From the NCBI GenBank assembly GCA_964619065.1, contig CAZUCC010000009.1, positions 29,620-93,619 on the forward strand: a DNA stretch of 64,000 nt. The letters are read 5' to 3'. This DNA is from JANXUC01 sp964619065 (GTDB lineage Bacteria; Acidobacteriota; Terriglobia; Terriglobales; Acidobacteriaceae). Within the stretch, counting starts at the first letter, position 1, and every line of letters begins with the position of its first letter. The notes below the pieces were generated by a model. It saw only the letters and a program-made list of their open reading frames with translations, ran no database searches and was not told where the DNA came from. A program made the translations under genes and the position numbers. Of the stretch, positions 26,573 to 35,858 are shown one piece after another.

Positions 26573-27898
26573 TTACGGATACAAACGGTGCAACATGCGC
26601 GGGAACGGAATCGTCTCGCGAACGTGTTCCAAACCACAAACCCACGCAACCACACGCTCAATCCCCATGCCGAATCCGCCATGTGGTACGCTGCCATATT
26701 TCCGTAAATCGAGATACCACTTGAAAGCTTCCTCGGGTAAGCCGTGCTCATGAATGCGCTGCACCATTAGCTCGTACGACGACATACGCTGCGACCCGCC
26801 AATAATCTCTCCGTAACCCTCTGGCGCCAGCACATCCACGCACAGGGCTGCTTTTGGATTGTCCGGATCAGGCTCCATGTAGAACGCCTTGACCTTCGCG
26901 GGATAGCGATGCACCATCACCGGCCGGTCGAACTTCTGCGCGAGATAGGTTTCGTCCGGCGAGCCAAGATCGCCGCCCCATTCGAATTTGTGCTCGAGAG
27001 CGCCTTGCGTGTGGCCTTCCTGCAACATTCGAACCGCTTCGTCGTAACTGATCCGCGGAAACGGCGCTTCCACCTTCTCCAGCTTGGTAACATCGCGGCC
27101 GATTGTGGCTAGCTCGGGACGGCGGCGATCCAGGCAGCGCTTCACCACAAAGCTGACCAGACCCTCCGCCAGTTCCATCAGGTCATCCAGCGTAGCGTAG
27201 GCAACTTCTGGCTCCACCATCCAGAATTCGGTGAGATGACGCCGCGTTTTCGATTTCTCCGCCCGGAACGTCGGTCCGAACGAATACACTTTGCCCAAAG
27301 CCATCGCCGTGGCTTCAATGTAAAGCTGCCCCGATTGCGTAAGGTAGGCCTGCTCATCAAAGTAATCGACGGGAAAAAGTGTGCTCGTGCCTTCGCACGC
27401 AGCAGGCGTAAGAATAGGCGGGTCAGTAAGAGTGAATCCACGCTCGTCGAAGAAATCGCGGACAGCTTTCACAATCTCGGCGCGCACCTTCAAAATCGCC
27501 GCCTGCCTCGGTGAGCGCACCCACAGATGCCGATGCTCCATTAGGAAGTCGACGCCGTGCTCCTTCGGAGTGATCGGATACGAATCCGATTCGGAAACCC
27601 TCTGCACAACCTGCACCTGCGTCACATCGAGTTCAAAGCCGCCTGGAGCGCGCTTGTCGGCACGCACCTTACCTTCCACGATCACGCTGGATTCCTGCGT
27701 CAGCCCCTTCACCGCGTCGAAAACTTCCGCGGGAACAGCGCTCTTCGCCAGCACTCCCTGAATCACGCCCGAGCCGTCGCGGAAAATGGGGAATAAAAGC
27801 TTGCCGCTCTCTCGCAAGTTATAAAGCCAGCCACGCACGGTCACACTCTGGCCGTCGTACTTGCCGATTTCTGAGATTGCTGTTATCGGTGCTTGCAT
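26573..27898 (-). CDS. asnS: Asparaginyl-tRNA synthetase
   Basis: The 441-residue product has an N-terminal OB-fold anticodon-binding domain (GQSVTVRGWLYNLRESGKL) and a class II catalytic core with motif 2 in TFRAEKSKTRRHLTEFWMVE and motif 3 in GGFGMGIERVVAWVCG. The combination of a lone OB domain with these motifs and the EFWMVEPE block is typical of AsnRS rather than bacterial AspRS, which carries a large insertion. Upstream by 38 bases is the TIM-barrel gene on the same strand. Confidence 0.93.
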   Translation of the reverse strand: MQAPITAISEIGKYDGQSVTVRGWLYNLRESGKLLFPIFRDGSGVIQGVLAKSAVPAEVFDAVKGLTQESSVIVEGKVRADKRAPGGFELDVTQVQVVQRVSESDSYPITPKEHGVDFLMEHRHLWVRSPRQAAILKVRAEIVKAVRDFFDERGFTLTDPPILTPAACEGTSTLFPVDYFDEQAYLTQSGQLYIEATAMALGKVYSFGPTFRAEKSKTRRHLTEFWMVEPEVAYATLDDLMELAEGLVSFVVKRCLDRRRPELATIGRDVTKLEKVEAPFPRISYDEAVRMLQEGHTQGALEHKFEWGGDLGSPDETYLAQKFDRPVMVHRYPAKVKAFYMEPDPDNPKAALCVDVLAPEGYGEIIGGSQRMSSYELMVQRIHEHGLPEEAFKWYLDLRKYGSVPHGGFGMGIERVVAWVCGLEHVRETIPFPRMLHRLYP

Positions 27899-27936
27899 AA
27901 AAGATTCGTTTTTGAGGTCGGAGTTTCTGGCGAACG

Positions 27937-28761
27937 CTACAGCTCTTCCAGCTTTTTGTAAGCGGCTGTCATATCACTGGAAATATCTTTCTTGTTGGGC
28001 TCCGCTTCGATCTCCAGAACCAGCGGTGGCGTGTTCGGTGCGGAACGCAGCAGGCGCACAGCCTCCTCCCAGTCGATATTTCCTTTTCCCGGCCACAAAT
28101 GTGCATCGCGGTCTTTCATGTTGTCGTGCGCGTGCGAGGAGCAAATGTACTCTTTTACGGTCTCGAACGCCTGCGCCACATCGCTCATCAAGTGCGCATG
28201 GCCGATATCGAAACAAATGCCCGTGTCTTCAAAATGCGCGGCCCGGATAAACTCCACCAGTTTTTCCGGCGTGGAGAATTCGTTCGGAATATTCTCCAGC
28301 AAAATGCGGACGCCCAGCGGTTTCGCGAAAGCCCGCAAGTGCTCAATCGAGGTCATCGCGGCTTCGTTCTTTTTTTCGTCGAAATACTCGCCTGTGGTTC
28401 CAATATGCTGAATCAGGAAGCGAAACGGAATCTGCTCTGCAATCTCAATCGCGCGCTTCACTTCATCCATCGCTTCGATGCGCTGCGCCCTGTCGCTGGA
28501 CGCGATGTTCACCGGAGGCGCGCCCGCGCGGCCCGACTCATAGTCCGCATACTGAGGGGCGTGGACGGAAAGCAACTCCACAGCGTTGCCGCGAAACCAG
28601 TCCCCGATTTCGCGCACGTGTTGCTTGCGGTTGGCATAATCAAAATGCTGGCGTGAGGCATGAATCTCAATTGTCTGCGCACCACCTCGCACCATTTGAT
28701 CGAGAAGACCCGGATGCAGCCGCTCCTTCGCGAAAGGATATGTCGAAACGCCACGTAGCAT
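27937..28761 (-). CDS. Sugar phosphate isomerase/epimerase-like TIM-barrel protein
   Basis: From ATG 28761 the product has 274 residues. It matches the xylose-isomerase-like AP endonuclease 2 superfamily: an early strand with GAQTIEIHA, a VRILLENIPN block supplying a metal-binding Glu, ICFDIGHAHL with Asp and His ligands, and LVLEIEAEP near the end. Substrate is unknown. Its ATG overlaps the TGA of ggt as TGATG, so it is translationally coupled to that gene. The open frame runs further upstream, but only inside ggt. Confidence 0.85.
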   Translation of the reverse strand: MLRGVSTYPFAKERLHPGLLDQMVRGGAQTIEIHASRQHFDYANRKQHVREIGDWFRGNAVELLSVHAPQYADYESGRAGAPPVNIASSDRAQRIEAMDEVKRAIEIAEQIPFRFLIQHIGTTGEYFDEKKNEAAMTSIEHLRAFAKPLGVRILLENIPNEFSTPEKLVEFIRAAHFEDTGICFDIGHAHLMSDVAQAFETVKEYICSSHAHDNMKDRDAHLWPGKGNIDWEEAVRLLRSAPNTPPLVLEIEAEPNKKDISSDMTAAYKKLEEL

Positions 28762-30494
28762 CAGTAACCGACCGCCTTCCCGTTGTTCCGAAAATCGCTC
28801 GCGCCCAAACGGTCCCCCGTTCGCGGATCGATCGCAATGCACTCGCCGTCGCTCCAGTGCCCGGCTTCGTCCACTTCGTGCCCGCGCTTTCTCAATTCTG
28901 CCAAAGTCTCGGAGGGGAAGCCTTTCTCGACCGTGATCTTGTCCGGCATCCACTGATGATGGAAGCGCGGCGCGTTCACCGCCTCCTGAATATTCATGCG
29001 GAAGTCCACCACTCCCATAATAATGTTGGCTACGGTTGTGATAATCCTGGGTCCCCCTGGGGAGCCTAGCACGAGGTAAGGCTTGCCGTCCTTGAGCAGA
29101 ATCGTTGGAGTCATCGACGACAGCGGGCGTTTGCCAGGCGCAATCGCGTTTGCAGCCCCCTGCAGAAGACCGTAAGTGTTGGGTACTCCCGGCTTCGCGG
29201 AGAAGTCGTCCATTTCGTCATTCAGCAGGAAGCCCAAGCCTTCGACAGTCACACGCGATCCGAACCAGTCGTTCAGCGTGGTCGTCACTGCCACCGCGTT
29301 GCCCGCCTCATCCACAATCGAGTAGTGGGTAGTGTCGGTCGACTCGGGCGTCACCATTTTCTTCGGCCGATCGGGAACTGCCTGCCCGAACTTGTCCGGA
29401 CGCTTCAAACTCGCGCTCGAGCTGGCGTGTTCGGCATTCATCGAGAACTCACGCCACTTCGCCGCGTAAACTCGGCTCACCAGGTCCGCCGTGGGAATCT
29501 TCGTGAAGTCGGGATCGCCTAGAAACTCCGCACGGTCATAGAAGGCGCGGCGAAACGCCTCAGAAGCCATGTGCATGAATTGCGGCGAACGGCTTCCCAT
29601 TCCTCCGACAAAATAACCCTCCAGAATATTGAGCGCCTCCAGCAAAACGATGCCGCCCGAAGAAGGAAGAGGCGCGGTCAACACATCGTATTGGCGATAG
29701 CTGCCCTTGAGAGGTTCTCGCTCCTTCACTTCGTAGTGGGCCAAGTCTTGCGCTGTAATCAGGCCGCCACCTTTCCGGATGGCTGCAGCAAGTTCCCGCG
29801 CCAGGCTGCCGTGGTAGAAATCATCTGGATTCGCCGCAATGCGTTCCAACGTGCGCGCCAGTTCGGGCTGCTTGAAGATCTCTCCAGCCTCGTAGTACTT
29901 TCCGTCGCGCTGAAAAATCCGCCGTGACGCTGGGAACTTGGCGAGGCCATCGTTGCGCCAATCGTCGCTCTCTTTTTGTGTCAGTGCGAAGCCGTCCTTC
30001 GCCAAATGAATTGCAGGAGCCATCACCCGCGCCAGCGGCAACTTGCCCCATTTCTTCTGGGCATAAGCCATGCCCGCCACGGAGCCCGGAACCGCCGCCG
30101 CTTTGTATCCCACCAGGCTGGCGTTCTCGATCACATTTCCTTTGCTATCGAGATACATGCCTTTCCTGGCGACGGCAGGAGCCTTTTCGCGGTAATCGAG
30201 AAAATGCGACGTGCCGTCGGCCAAACGCAGCAGCATGAACCCGCCACCACCCAGATTGCCGGCCTGCGGATGCACCACGGCCAACGCAAATCCAGTCGCC
30301 ACGGCCGCATCTACAGCGTTGCCCCCTGCCTTCAACACTTCCAGTCCCGCCTGCGAGGCCAGTTCATGGATGCTGACCACCATGGCATGCGGAGCACGGA
30401 CGGGACCAGCCGACGCGTCTCCCGGCGCGGCGGACACGCGCGCCCCTAGCGATATAAGTACTAAATAAATGAAAAACTTAGAGTTGATTTTCAT
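28761..30494 (-). CDS. ggt: Gamma-glutamyltransferase precursor
   Basis: This exported enzyme cleaves glutathione and other gamma-glutamyl compounds and matures by self-cleavage. The cleavage site and nucleophile are clear: TTHYSIVDEAGNAVAVT, with Thr near residue 388. Other family blocks are NLGGGGFMLLRLADG, LPSSGGIVLLEALNI and SSMTPTILLKDGKPYLVLGS. The start at 30494 gives a signal peptide (MKINSKFFIYLVLISLGARVSA); the longer frame to 30599 adds no sensible sequence. Total 577 residues, normal for the family. Confidence 0.92.
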   Translation of the reverse strand: MKINSKFFIYLVLISLGARVSAAPGDASAGPVRAPHAMVVSIHELASQAGLEVLKAGGNAVDAAVATGFALAVVHPQAGNLGGGGFMLLRLADGTSHFLDYREKAPAVARKGMYLDSKGNVIENASLVGYKAAAVPGSVAGMAYAQKKWGKLPLARVMAPAIHLAKDGFALTQKESDDWRNDGLAKFPASRRIFQRDGKYYEAGEIFKQPELARTLERIAANPDDFYHGSLARELAAAIRKGGGLITAQDLAHYEVKEREPLKGSYRQYDVLTAPLPSSGGIVLLEALNILEGYFVGGMGSRSPQFMHMASEAFRRAFYDRAEFLGDPDFTKIPTADLVSRVYAAKWREFSMNAEHASSSASLKRPDKFGQAVPDRPKKMVTPESTDTTHYSIVDEAGNAVAVTTTLNDWFGSRVTVEGLGFLLNDEMDDFSAKPGVPNTYGLLQGAANAIAPGKRPLSSMTPTILLKDGKPYLVLGSPGGPRIITTVANIIMGVVDFRMNIQEAVNAPRFHHQWMPDKITVEKGFPSETLAELRKRGHEVDEAGHWSDGECIAIDPRTGDRLGASDFRNNGKAVGY

Positions 30495-30714
30495 GCGGCT
30501 TAGACTGCCTTCCGCAGACCCAAGCGGAGGGCCTGCATGAGACAGTAGCAGACCGTAGGGCAGACCTTTGAGGCTAGCGTAGCAGTTCGAGAGAGTCAAA
30601 TGCGGCGAGGATCGTAGTGAGGAGTGACATTTCTCAAAGTCGTTCCTGCGACTTCCGCTCCGCGGATACCTTGGATATACTTCCGCTTGGTCCTACTCGC
30701 ATCAAGGAGCTCGC

Positions 30715-32844
30715 ATGAACCGCCTTCCTATCCACCGGGTCTTGTTCTCCATTCTGTTGTTCACTTCCGTTTTCGCCCTGATGGCGGCGGATACCTCTTC
30801 GCAACCCGCGCCGCCAATCGCAAAGAAAACTCCTAAAGTTACCGAGATCAACGGCCGCAAACTGGTCGACGACTATTTCTGGCTGCGTGACAAACCGAAC
30901 CCCGAGGTAAAGGCGTATCTGGAAGCCGAGAACACCTACACCGGCGTGCTGATGAAGCCGACCGAGCCGTTTCAGAAGAAGCTTTATGAGGAGATGCTCG
31001 GCCGAGTCAAGGAAACTGACGTGGAAGTCCCCTACAAGGAGGGTGCATATTTTTATTACACGCGCACCGAAGCCGGCAAGCAGTATCAGATTCGCTGTCG
31101 AAAAAAAGACAGTATGGATGCTCCCGAAGAGGTTGTGCTCGACATCAACGACTTGGCGAAAGGGCAGGCGTTTATGTCAGTCGGTGCCTATGAGGTCAGC
31201 AACGACGGAAATCTGCTCGCCTACACCGTCGATAACACCGGCTTTCGTCAGTACGCACTGGCAGTAAAAGATCTTCGGACCGGGAAACTTCTTTCGGACC
31301 ACGCGGAGCGCGTCGGCTCCGTGGTTTGGGCGAATGACAACAAAACCATCTTCTATACGGTCGAAGATGCGGTAACCAAGCGCCAATACCGCATGTACCG
31401 GCACACCGCTGGAACCAAGGGTTCCGATGATCTGATTTATGAAGAGAAAGACGAAAGATTCGACGTCGGCGTAGTCCGGGCGCGCAGTAAGGCGTATATC
31501 TTTTTGGTTTCAGGGAGCCACACCACGAGTGAGGTCCGATACATTCCCGCTGGTCAACCCATGGCCGAATGGAAGCTGATGGAGCCTCGCAAGCAGGACG
31601 TCGAGTACTACCCGGATCACAATGGTGACTTCTTCTACATCCGGGTCAACGATACCGGACGCAATTTTCGATTAGTGAAAGCCCCCTTGTCCGATCCACG
31701 CGCCCCGAACTGGCAGGAGGTGGTTCCACAGCGAGCCGCGGTCATGCTCGATGACATCGATTTTTTCAAGACCTTCTATATCTCTTATGAGCGCGAGAAT
31801 GGCTTGCCTCAAATTCGTGTCACAGACCTGCGCAACGGACAGTCGCGGCGCATCGATTTTCCCGAGCCCGCCTACGTCGCCTACTCCTACATCAACCGCG
31901 AATACGACGTCGCCAAGTTTCGTTATGGATACCAGTCCTCCATTACACCAGCGTCAGTCTTCGAGTATGACGTGGAAAGCGCGCAGTCAACCTTACTCAA
32001 GCAGAAAGAGGTCCCCGGCGGATACGACCGGACGCGATATCAAGTCGAGCGGATCTATGCCACCGCTTCCGATGGCGTAAAGGTTCCGATCTCCGTGGTT
32101 CATCTTAAGAACGCCAAGCTGGACGGCAGCGGCGCGCTGTATCTGTACGGCTATGGTTCCTACGGAGTCTCGAATGATATCTCCTTCAACTCCAACTTGT
32201 TCAGCATGGTCGATCGCGGTGTAGTGGCCGCCGTCGCTCACATTCGTGGTGGCGGCGAGCTTGGCAAGGCTTGGCACGACGACGGGCGCATGATGCACAA
32301 GAAGAATACTTTCACCGACTTCATCGCCAGCGCTGAGTACTTAGTGGCCCACGGATACGGCTCCAAGGACCGCTTAGTCATCGAAGGCAGAAGTGCCGGT
32401 GGCCTCCTGATGGGCGCCGTGCTCAATATGCGGCCGGACTTGTTCCATGCAGCGCTCGTTGGCGTTCCCTTCGTCGACGTCATCAACACCGAGCTTGACG
32501 ACTCGCTGCCGCTCACCGTGGGCGAGTTCGAAGAGTGGGGAAATCCAAAAGAGAAGGCCGCATTCGATTACATGATCTCGTATTCGCCGTATGACAACAT
32601 CGAGGCAAAGACGTACCCCAACATGCTGGTTAGAACCTCCTTCAATGACAGCCAGGTGATGTACTGGGAGCCGGCGAAGTATGTAGCCAAGATGCGCGCC
32701 ACCCGAACGGACCACAATCTCCTGATCATGAAAACCAACATGGGACCTGCCGGGCACGGCGGCGCTTCGGGACGCTATGACCGGCTCAAGGACGCGGCGT
32801 TTGATTACGCTTTCATCCTCACGCAGATGGGAATTGATAACTGA
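30715..32844 (+). CDS. ptrB: Oligopeptidase B-like S9 serine peptidase, exported
   Basis: Oligopeptidase B cuts small peptides after Arg or Lys. The 709-residue product has an N-terminal seven-blade propeller region and a C-terminal hydrolase domain with the triad S560 (EGRSAGG), D645 (FNDSQVMYWEPAKY) and H681 (GHGGASGRY). PLTVGEFEEWGNP and SYSPYDNI are characteristic of PtrB rather than prolyl oligopeptidase. Unlike cytosolic E. coli PtrB it starts with a signal-like segment (about 1-26), so export is inferred. Monocistronic here, divergent from ggt. Confidence 0.9.
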   Translation: MNRLPIHRVLFSILLFTSVFALMAADTSSQPAPPIAKKTPKVTEINGRKLVDDYFWLRDKPNPEVKAYLEAENTYTGVLMKPTEPFQKKLYEEMLGRVKETDVEVPYKEGAYFYYTRTEAGKQYQIRCRKKDSMDAPEEVVLDINDLAKGQAFMSVGAYEVSNDGNLLAYTVDNTGFRQYALAVKDLRTGKLLSDHAERVGSVVWANDNKTIFYTVEDAVTKRQYRMYRHTAGTKGSDDLIYEEKDERFDVGVVRARSKAYIFLVSGSHTTSEVRYIPAGQPMAEWKLMEPRKQDVEYYPDHNGDFFYIRVNDTGRNFRLVKAPLSDPRAPNWQEVVPQRAAVMLDDIDFFKTFYISYERENGLPQIRVTDLRNGQSRRIDFPEPAYVAYSYINREYDVAKFRYGYQSSITPASVFEYDVESAQSTLLKQKEVPGGYDRTRYQVERIYATASDGVKVPISVVHLKNAKLDGSGALYLYGYGSYGVSNDISFNSNLFSMVDRGVVAAVAHIRGGGELGKAWHDDGRMMHKKNTFTDFIASAEYLVAHGYGSKDRLVIEGRSAGGLLMGAVLNMRPDLFHAALVGVPFVDVINTELDDSLPLTVGEFEEWGNPKEKAAFDYMISYSPYDNIEAKTYPNMLVRTSFNDSQVMYWEPAKYVAKMRATRTDHNLLIMKTNMGPAGHGGASGRYDRLKDAAFDYAFILTQMGIDN

Positions 32845-32910
32845 CCTGGAGGGGTCTTATCGCGATTGCTTCCTTAGGGGCGGGTAACGGCGAACTCGGA
32901 ATGACGCACG

Positions 32911-32930
32911 CGGGTGGCCCACCCTTTCCG
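32911..32930. repeat. Dispersed GGGTGGCCCACCC repeat unit
   Basis: GGGTGGCCCACCC is a near-perfect palindrome; the same core recurs in scattered form at 33685-33772. It lies in the short gap between oligopeptidase B and the 80-residue gene. Confidence 0.6.
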
Positions 32931-32940
32931 CGCTGTGCTA

Positions 32941-33183
32941 CTAGCTGCTTGGCAGCTTTCTAAGGGAATTCGGGCTAACATAAATAAAGTGAATCACGCC
33001 GCGACGATCAACGAATTCAAGCTCGGCTCTTCCTTCATTGTCATATTCTCTTAATAGAACGTGCTTGCCAACCACCTCTGATATGGCCCGCTGATCCTCT
33101 AACGGCAAATCGTCTAGGAAACCAGATGGCACTTCTGCGAAAACCACTGTGTCACCCGGCTTTGGTTTGTCGTGTGGATTCAT
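32941..33183 (-). CDS. Small protein of unknown function, 80 residues
   Basis: Starts MNPHDKPKPGDTVVFAEVPS and ends with GVIHFIYVSPNSLRKL. The opening GDTV..A..P is like small beta-barrel (SH3-like) proteins of the DUF4926 kind, which often sit with toxin-antitoxin or accessory genes. It looks genuine: balanced composition, alternating strands, no repeats. Function is not known. Confidence 0.6.
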   Translation of the reverse strand: MNPHDKPKPGDTVVFAEVPSGFLDDLPLEDQRAISEVVGKHVLLREYDNEGRAELEFVDRRGVIHFIYVSPNSLRKLPSS

Positions 33184-33388
33184 TGTCAGTTATTCCATTT
33201 CCGTTTAAGAGCTAGTCTCATTTCCCGAAATTCAGGGACAGACGGGACTGACGCCGAATTCTAGTTTATGAATCCTTCAACTCCCACCCTTCGCAACGGG
33301 CGCGAAGGATGGGGCACCCTTTGTGTTGGTCGTGCCAACGAAGATCAAGAACAAAGCCTGGGCCACCCGCCCCGGAGTCGAGGACAAC

Positions 33389-33592
33389 TTAGAACCTCCT
33401 CAGGAAGTTCACAAGGACAAGGCCAAGTAAGCCAAGGCCGACCGTACCGAGAACGGGACGAAGCCACGGAGCTACCTGCCAAAAACTTGCGTGACCGCGT
33501 GAGATAGTCCTTCCTCTTCCAGTAAAGGCCGCTTCCAAGAATGTCACGGCGGTCACGAGACCAACAACATCCAGCCAAATCGATACGCCCAA
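33389..33592 (-). CDS. Small two-helix membrane protein with TTG start
   Basis: The 67-residue product has two predicted membrane helices (about 3-22, WLDVVGLVTAVTFLEAAF, and about 47-63, VLGTVGLGLLGLVLVNFL) joined by a basic loop and ends with LRRF. The start is TTG at 33592; GGAAGGAGG lies 6 bases upstream, an almost ideal ribosome-binding site, which decides the start. No family is recognised. It lies in a repeat-rich gap and is preceded by a 16-codon frame that also has a strong ribosome-binding site. Confidence 0.55.
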   Translation of the reverse strand: MGVSIWLDVVGLVTAVTFLEAAFTGRGRTISRGHASFWQVAPWLRPVLGTVGLGLLGLVLVNFLRRF

Positions 33593-33610
33593 CCCTCTCC
33601 TCCTTCCAAT

Positions 33611-33661
33611 CTAGTGGGCTTTGTCCATGCAGGCGGTCAGGCTCATGAAGTTCATGTACAC
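33611..33661 (-). CDS. Possible 16-codon leader peptide
   Basis: GTG at 33661 with AGGAGG 7 bases upstream reads VYMNFMSLTACMDKAH to TAG at 33611. The stop is 18 bases before the TTG of the small membrane gene. It may be a leader peptide or a chance frame; the frame is also open upstream of the GTG. Confidence 0.3.
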   Translation of the reverse strand: MYMNFMSLTACMDKAH

Positions 33662-33684
33662 CCCCACACCTCCTGTCGGCTTCC

Positions 33685-33947
33685 AAAAGAGCGGGTGGCC
33701 CACACTCTGGTTCTCCTTCCGTTACCCTGACTCAGGGTGACCCACCCTTGCGCTCTTTGCAAGGGTGGGAACCACGGACGTACAAATTGGAACGGGAAAA
33801 GATCAACCCAAAGTTCTTAAACCGACGCCACCTGTGGAAAATCCGAAATATCTCATCCGACGGAAAGACGAAGCCTCAACTGACATCCCACCGGCAATTC
33901 TCGTTGCTGCCGCTGGGATGAGCACGGAACTGAAAATGGCTTGTACT
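33685..33947. repeat. Repeat-derived gap (GGGTGGCCCAC, ACCCTGACTCAGGGT, CCCACCCTTGC units)
   Basis: Between about 33690 and 33772 several palindromic units occur: GGGTGGCCCACAC, TACCCTGACTCAGGGTGA and CCACCCTTGCGCTCTTTGCAAGGGTGG. Similar words at 33279-33325 flank the small membrane gene on its other side. From 33773 to 33947 I see no repeat, gene or clear signal; this is downstream of htrA. Confidence 0.6.
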
Positions 33948-35087
33948 TTACGCCTGCTCGCGCGCTTCTCCAAACGTGACACTGACTTCCATCTTCCGTT
34001 TGCCACGATACACGGTCATGTGCACCGTGTCGCCGGCGCGGTGTTTGTTCATGATCTGCGCCAGATCCTGCTGAGTCTCTACGCGTTCGCCGTCCACGGC
34101 AATCAGCAGATCGCCTCCGATCATCACCGGGTAGTTGCTGATGTAGCGGCGCTCGTTTCCTCCCTGCAAGCCAGCCTGCGCCGCTGCACCGCCGGGAACA
34201 ACCTGCACAATGAGAAGTCCGTAGTCGGTGGCCAGCCCCAGCGCATCCGCCAGCTCCGGACCAATCGGCAGCGTGCGTACGCCGAGCGCAGGCCGGCGAA
34301 CGCGGCCCAGCGTGACCAGGTCATCCAGCACGGCTTTCGCGGTATTGATGGGAATGGCAAAACCGATGCCCGCGCTCTGCCCCACGCTGGAAGCGATCAT
34401 CGTATTGATGCCGATGACCTCACCACCGCGATTGAGCAGCGGCCCGCCCGAGTTACCGGGATTGATCGCCGCATCGGTCTGAATGGCATCGTCGATAGCC
34501 GAGCCATCCGGCTCGCGGATCTGGCGAATCGAACTCACCAGCCCCTTGGTCAGCGTTCCGCTCAAGCCAAACGGATTGCCGATGGCGTATACCGTCTGTC
34601 CGACCTGCAAGCGCCGTGAATCGCCGAGGATCGCGGGCTGTAGCTCCGGCGCCTTGATCTGAATAATCGCCAAATCGTGCGCGCGATCGGTACCAATGAC
34701 GGTGGCGCGATACTTCTTCTTATTAGAGAGTGTGGCCCACACTTCCTGCGCCTCCGCGATGACATGGAAATTCGTCAGAATGCGGCCTTCCTTGTCGATC
34801 ACAAAACCGGACCCCTGCCCTTCCTGCGGCACGGCCCCATAGAAGAAATCGAACGCCATTGCGCGCGAGGTGATATTCACCACGCTCGGCAAAGACCTCT
34901 TGTAAACCCCGATGTTGTTCTGCTCTTCTTCGTCTGGAGTCTCCGGCGCCGCAGCCTCCGTAATCTCGAGACGCGAGGGCTGGCTCACCACACTCACCAG
35001 ATCCGGACTGTTATGGCGCCACGTGGTGAAGTAAAAGAAACCGCCCGCGATCAGAACACCCAACAAAAAAGGCCGAAGTATTTTCAT
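33948..35087 (-). CDS. HtrA/Deg-type periplasmic serine protease with PDZ domain
   Basis: From ATG 35087 the product has 379 residues: an N-terminal membrane anchor or signal (PFLLGVLIAGGFFYF), a trypsin-like domain with triad H108 (TNFHVIAEA), D138 (RAHDLAIIQI) and S213 (NPGNSGGPLL), and one PDZ domain at about 280-370 (LLIVQVVPGGAAAQAGLQGG). One PDZ and an uncleaved-looking anchor resemble DegS more than DegP. AAGGAG lies 7 bases before this start, whereas the longer frame to 35132 lacks one. It would degrade misfolded envelope proteins or act in stress signalling. Confidence 0.92.
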   Translation of the reverse strand: MKILRPFLLGVLIAGGFFYFTTWRHNSPDLVSVVSQPSRLEITEAAAPETPDEEEQNNIGVYKRSLPSVVNITSRAMAFDFFYGAVPQEGQGSGFVIDKEGRILTNFHVIAEAQEVWATLSNKKKYRATVIGTDRAHDLAIIQIKAPELQPAILGDSRRLQVGQTVYAIGNPFGLSGTLTKGLVSSIRQIREPDGSAIDDAIQTDAAINPGNSGGPLLNRGGEVIGINTMIASSVGQSAGIGFAIPINTAKAVLDDLVTLGRVRRPALGVRTLPIGPELADALGLATDYGLLIVQVVPGGAAAQAGLQGGNERRYISNYPVMIGGDLLIAVDGERVETQQDLAQIMNKHRAGDTVHMTVYRGKRKMEVSVTFGEAREQA

Positions 35088-35215
35088 GAAAAACTCCTTG
35101 CTGCCAAGCAACTTAGCTGGACAATCCCACACTTACTGTTAGACGCAATTCGCTGTCCCCAGATGATCTTTAATATTCTAGAACGAAGCGATTCGATAGG
35201 ACATCGGGTGCAACC

Positions 35216-35851
35216 CTACTCCCGCACCACCGCTTCTTGCTTCAGCCGGGCAAACACCGCGCGCACCTGAGCCTCAGTTTCCGCCTCGCTGCCGGAATTG
35301 TCGATGACGTAATTCGCCGCTGCTACCTTCTTTTCCTCCGGCCACTGAGCCGCCATGCGCCGCTCCAGCTCGCGTCGCGCGGCAGCTTCGTCCACCTGAT
35401 GGCGCGACATCCAGCGACGCAAACGCGTTTCGAATGGACATATGACCACGACAATGCGGTCGAATTGCCTTTGCAGACTCGCCTCGAAGATCAAAGCGGC
35501 TTCAACGACGACAACTGCCTCAGGGTCTGCGTTTCCCATGTCCGTCATCCACTCTTCCTGGTATCGTCCCACAGCCGGGTGAACGATGCTGTTAAGTTCC
35601 TGCACATTGCCCGGATGGCCCGGCGTGCCGAAGGCTGCATTGGCCAGCTTTTTTCTGTCGATGGTTCCGTCGGAATTGAGAATGTTGTGGCCGAACCGCC
35701 GGACTACTTCGTCATACACAGCCTGACCGGGCTGCAGAAACCGGCGCGCAATGCCGTCCGCCTCGGCGACGTGCGCCCCCAGTCCGGCAAACATCTTGCC
35801 CACGGAGGATTTCCCGCTGCCGATCGCGCCGGTAAGACCTACCTTGAGCAA
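35216..35851 (-). CDS. coaE: Dephospho-CoA kinase
   Basis: CoaE phosphorylates dephospho-CoA in the last step of coenzyme A synthesis. The 211-residue product opens with KVGLTGAIGSGKSSVGKMFA (Walker A), has ADGIARRFLQPGQAVYDEVV and the VVVEAALIFEASL block, and RHQVDEAAARRELERRMAAQ typical of the lid region. It follows folD by 7 bases on the same strand. Confidence 0.94.
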   Translation of the reverse strand: MLKVGLTGAIGSGKSSVGKMFAGLGAHVAEADGIARRFLQPGQAVYDEVVRRFGHNILNSDGTIDRKKLANAAFGTPGHPGNVQELNSIVHPAVGRYQEEWMTDMGNADPEAVVVVEAALIFEASLQRQFDRIVVVICPFETRLRRWMSRHQVDEAAARRELERRMAAQWPEEKKVAAANYVIDNSGSEAETEAQVRAVFARLKQEAVVRE

Positions 35852-35858
35852 GGCCGCC

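Noticed and set aside
33765..34619. Plus-strand frame opposite the htrA gene
   Set aside because: Most of it is antisense to the protease domain and the first part lies in repeat-derived sequence.
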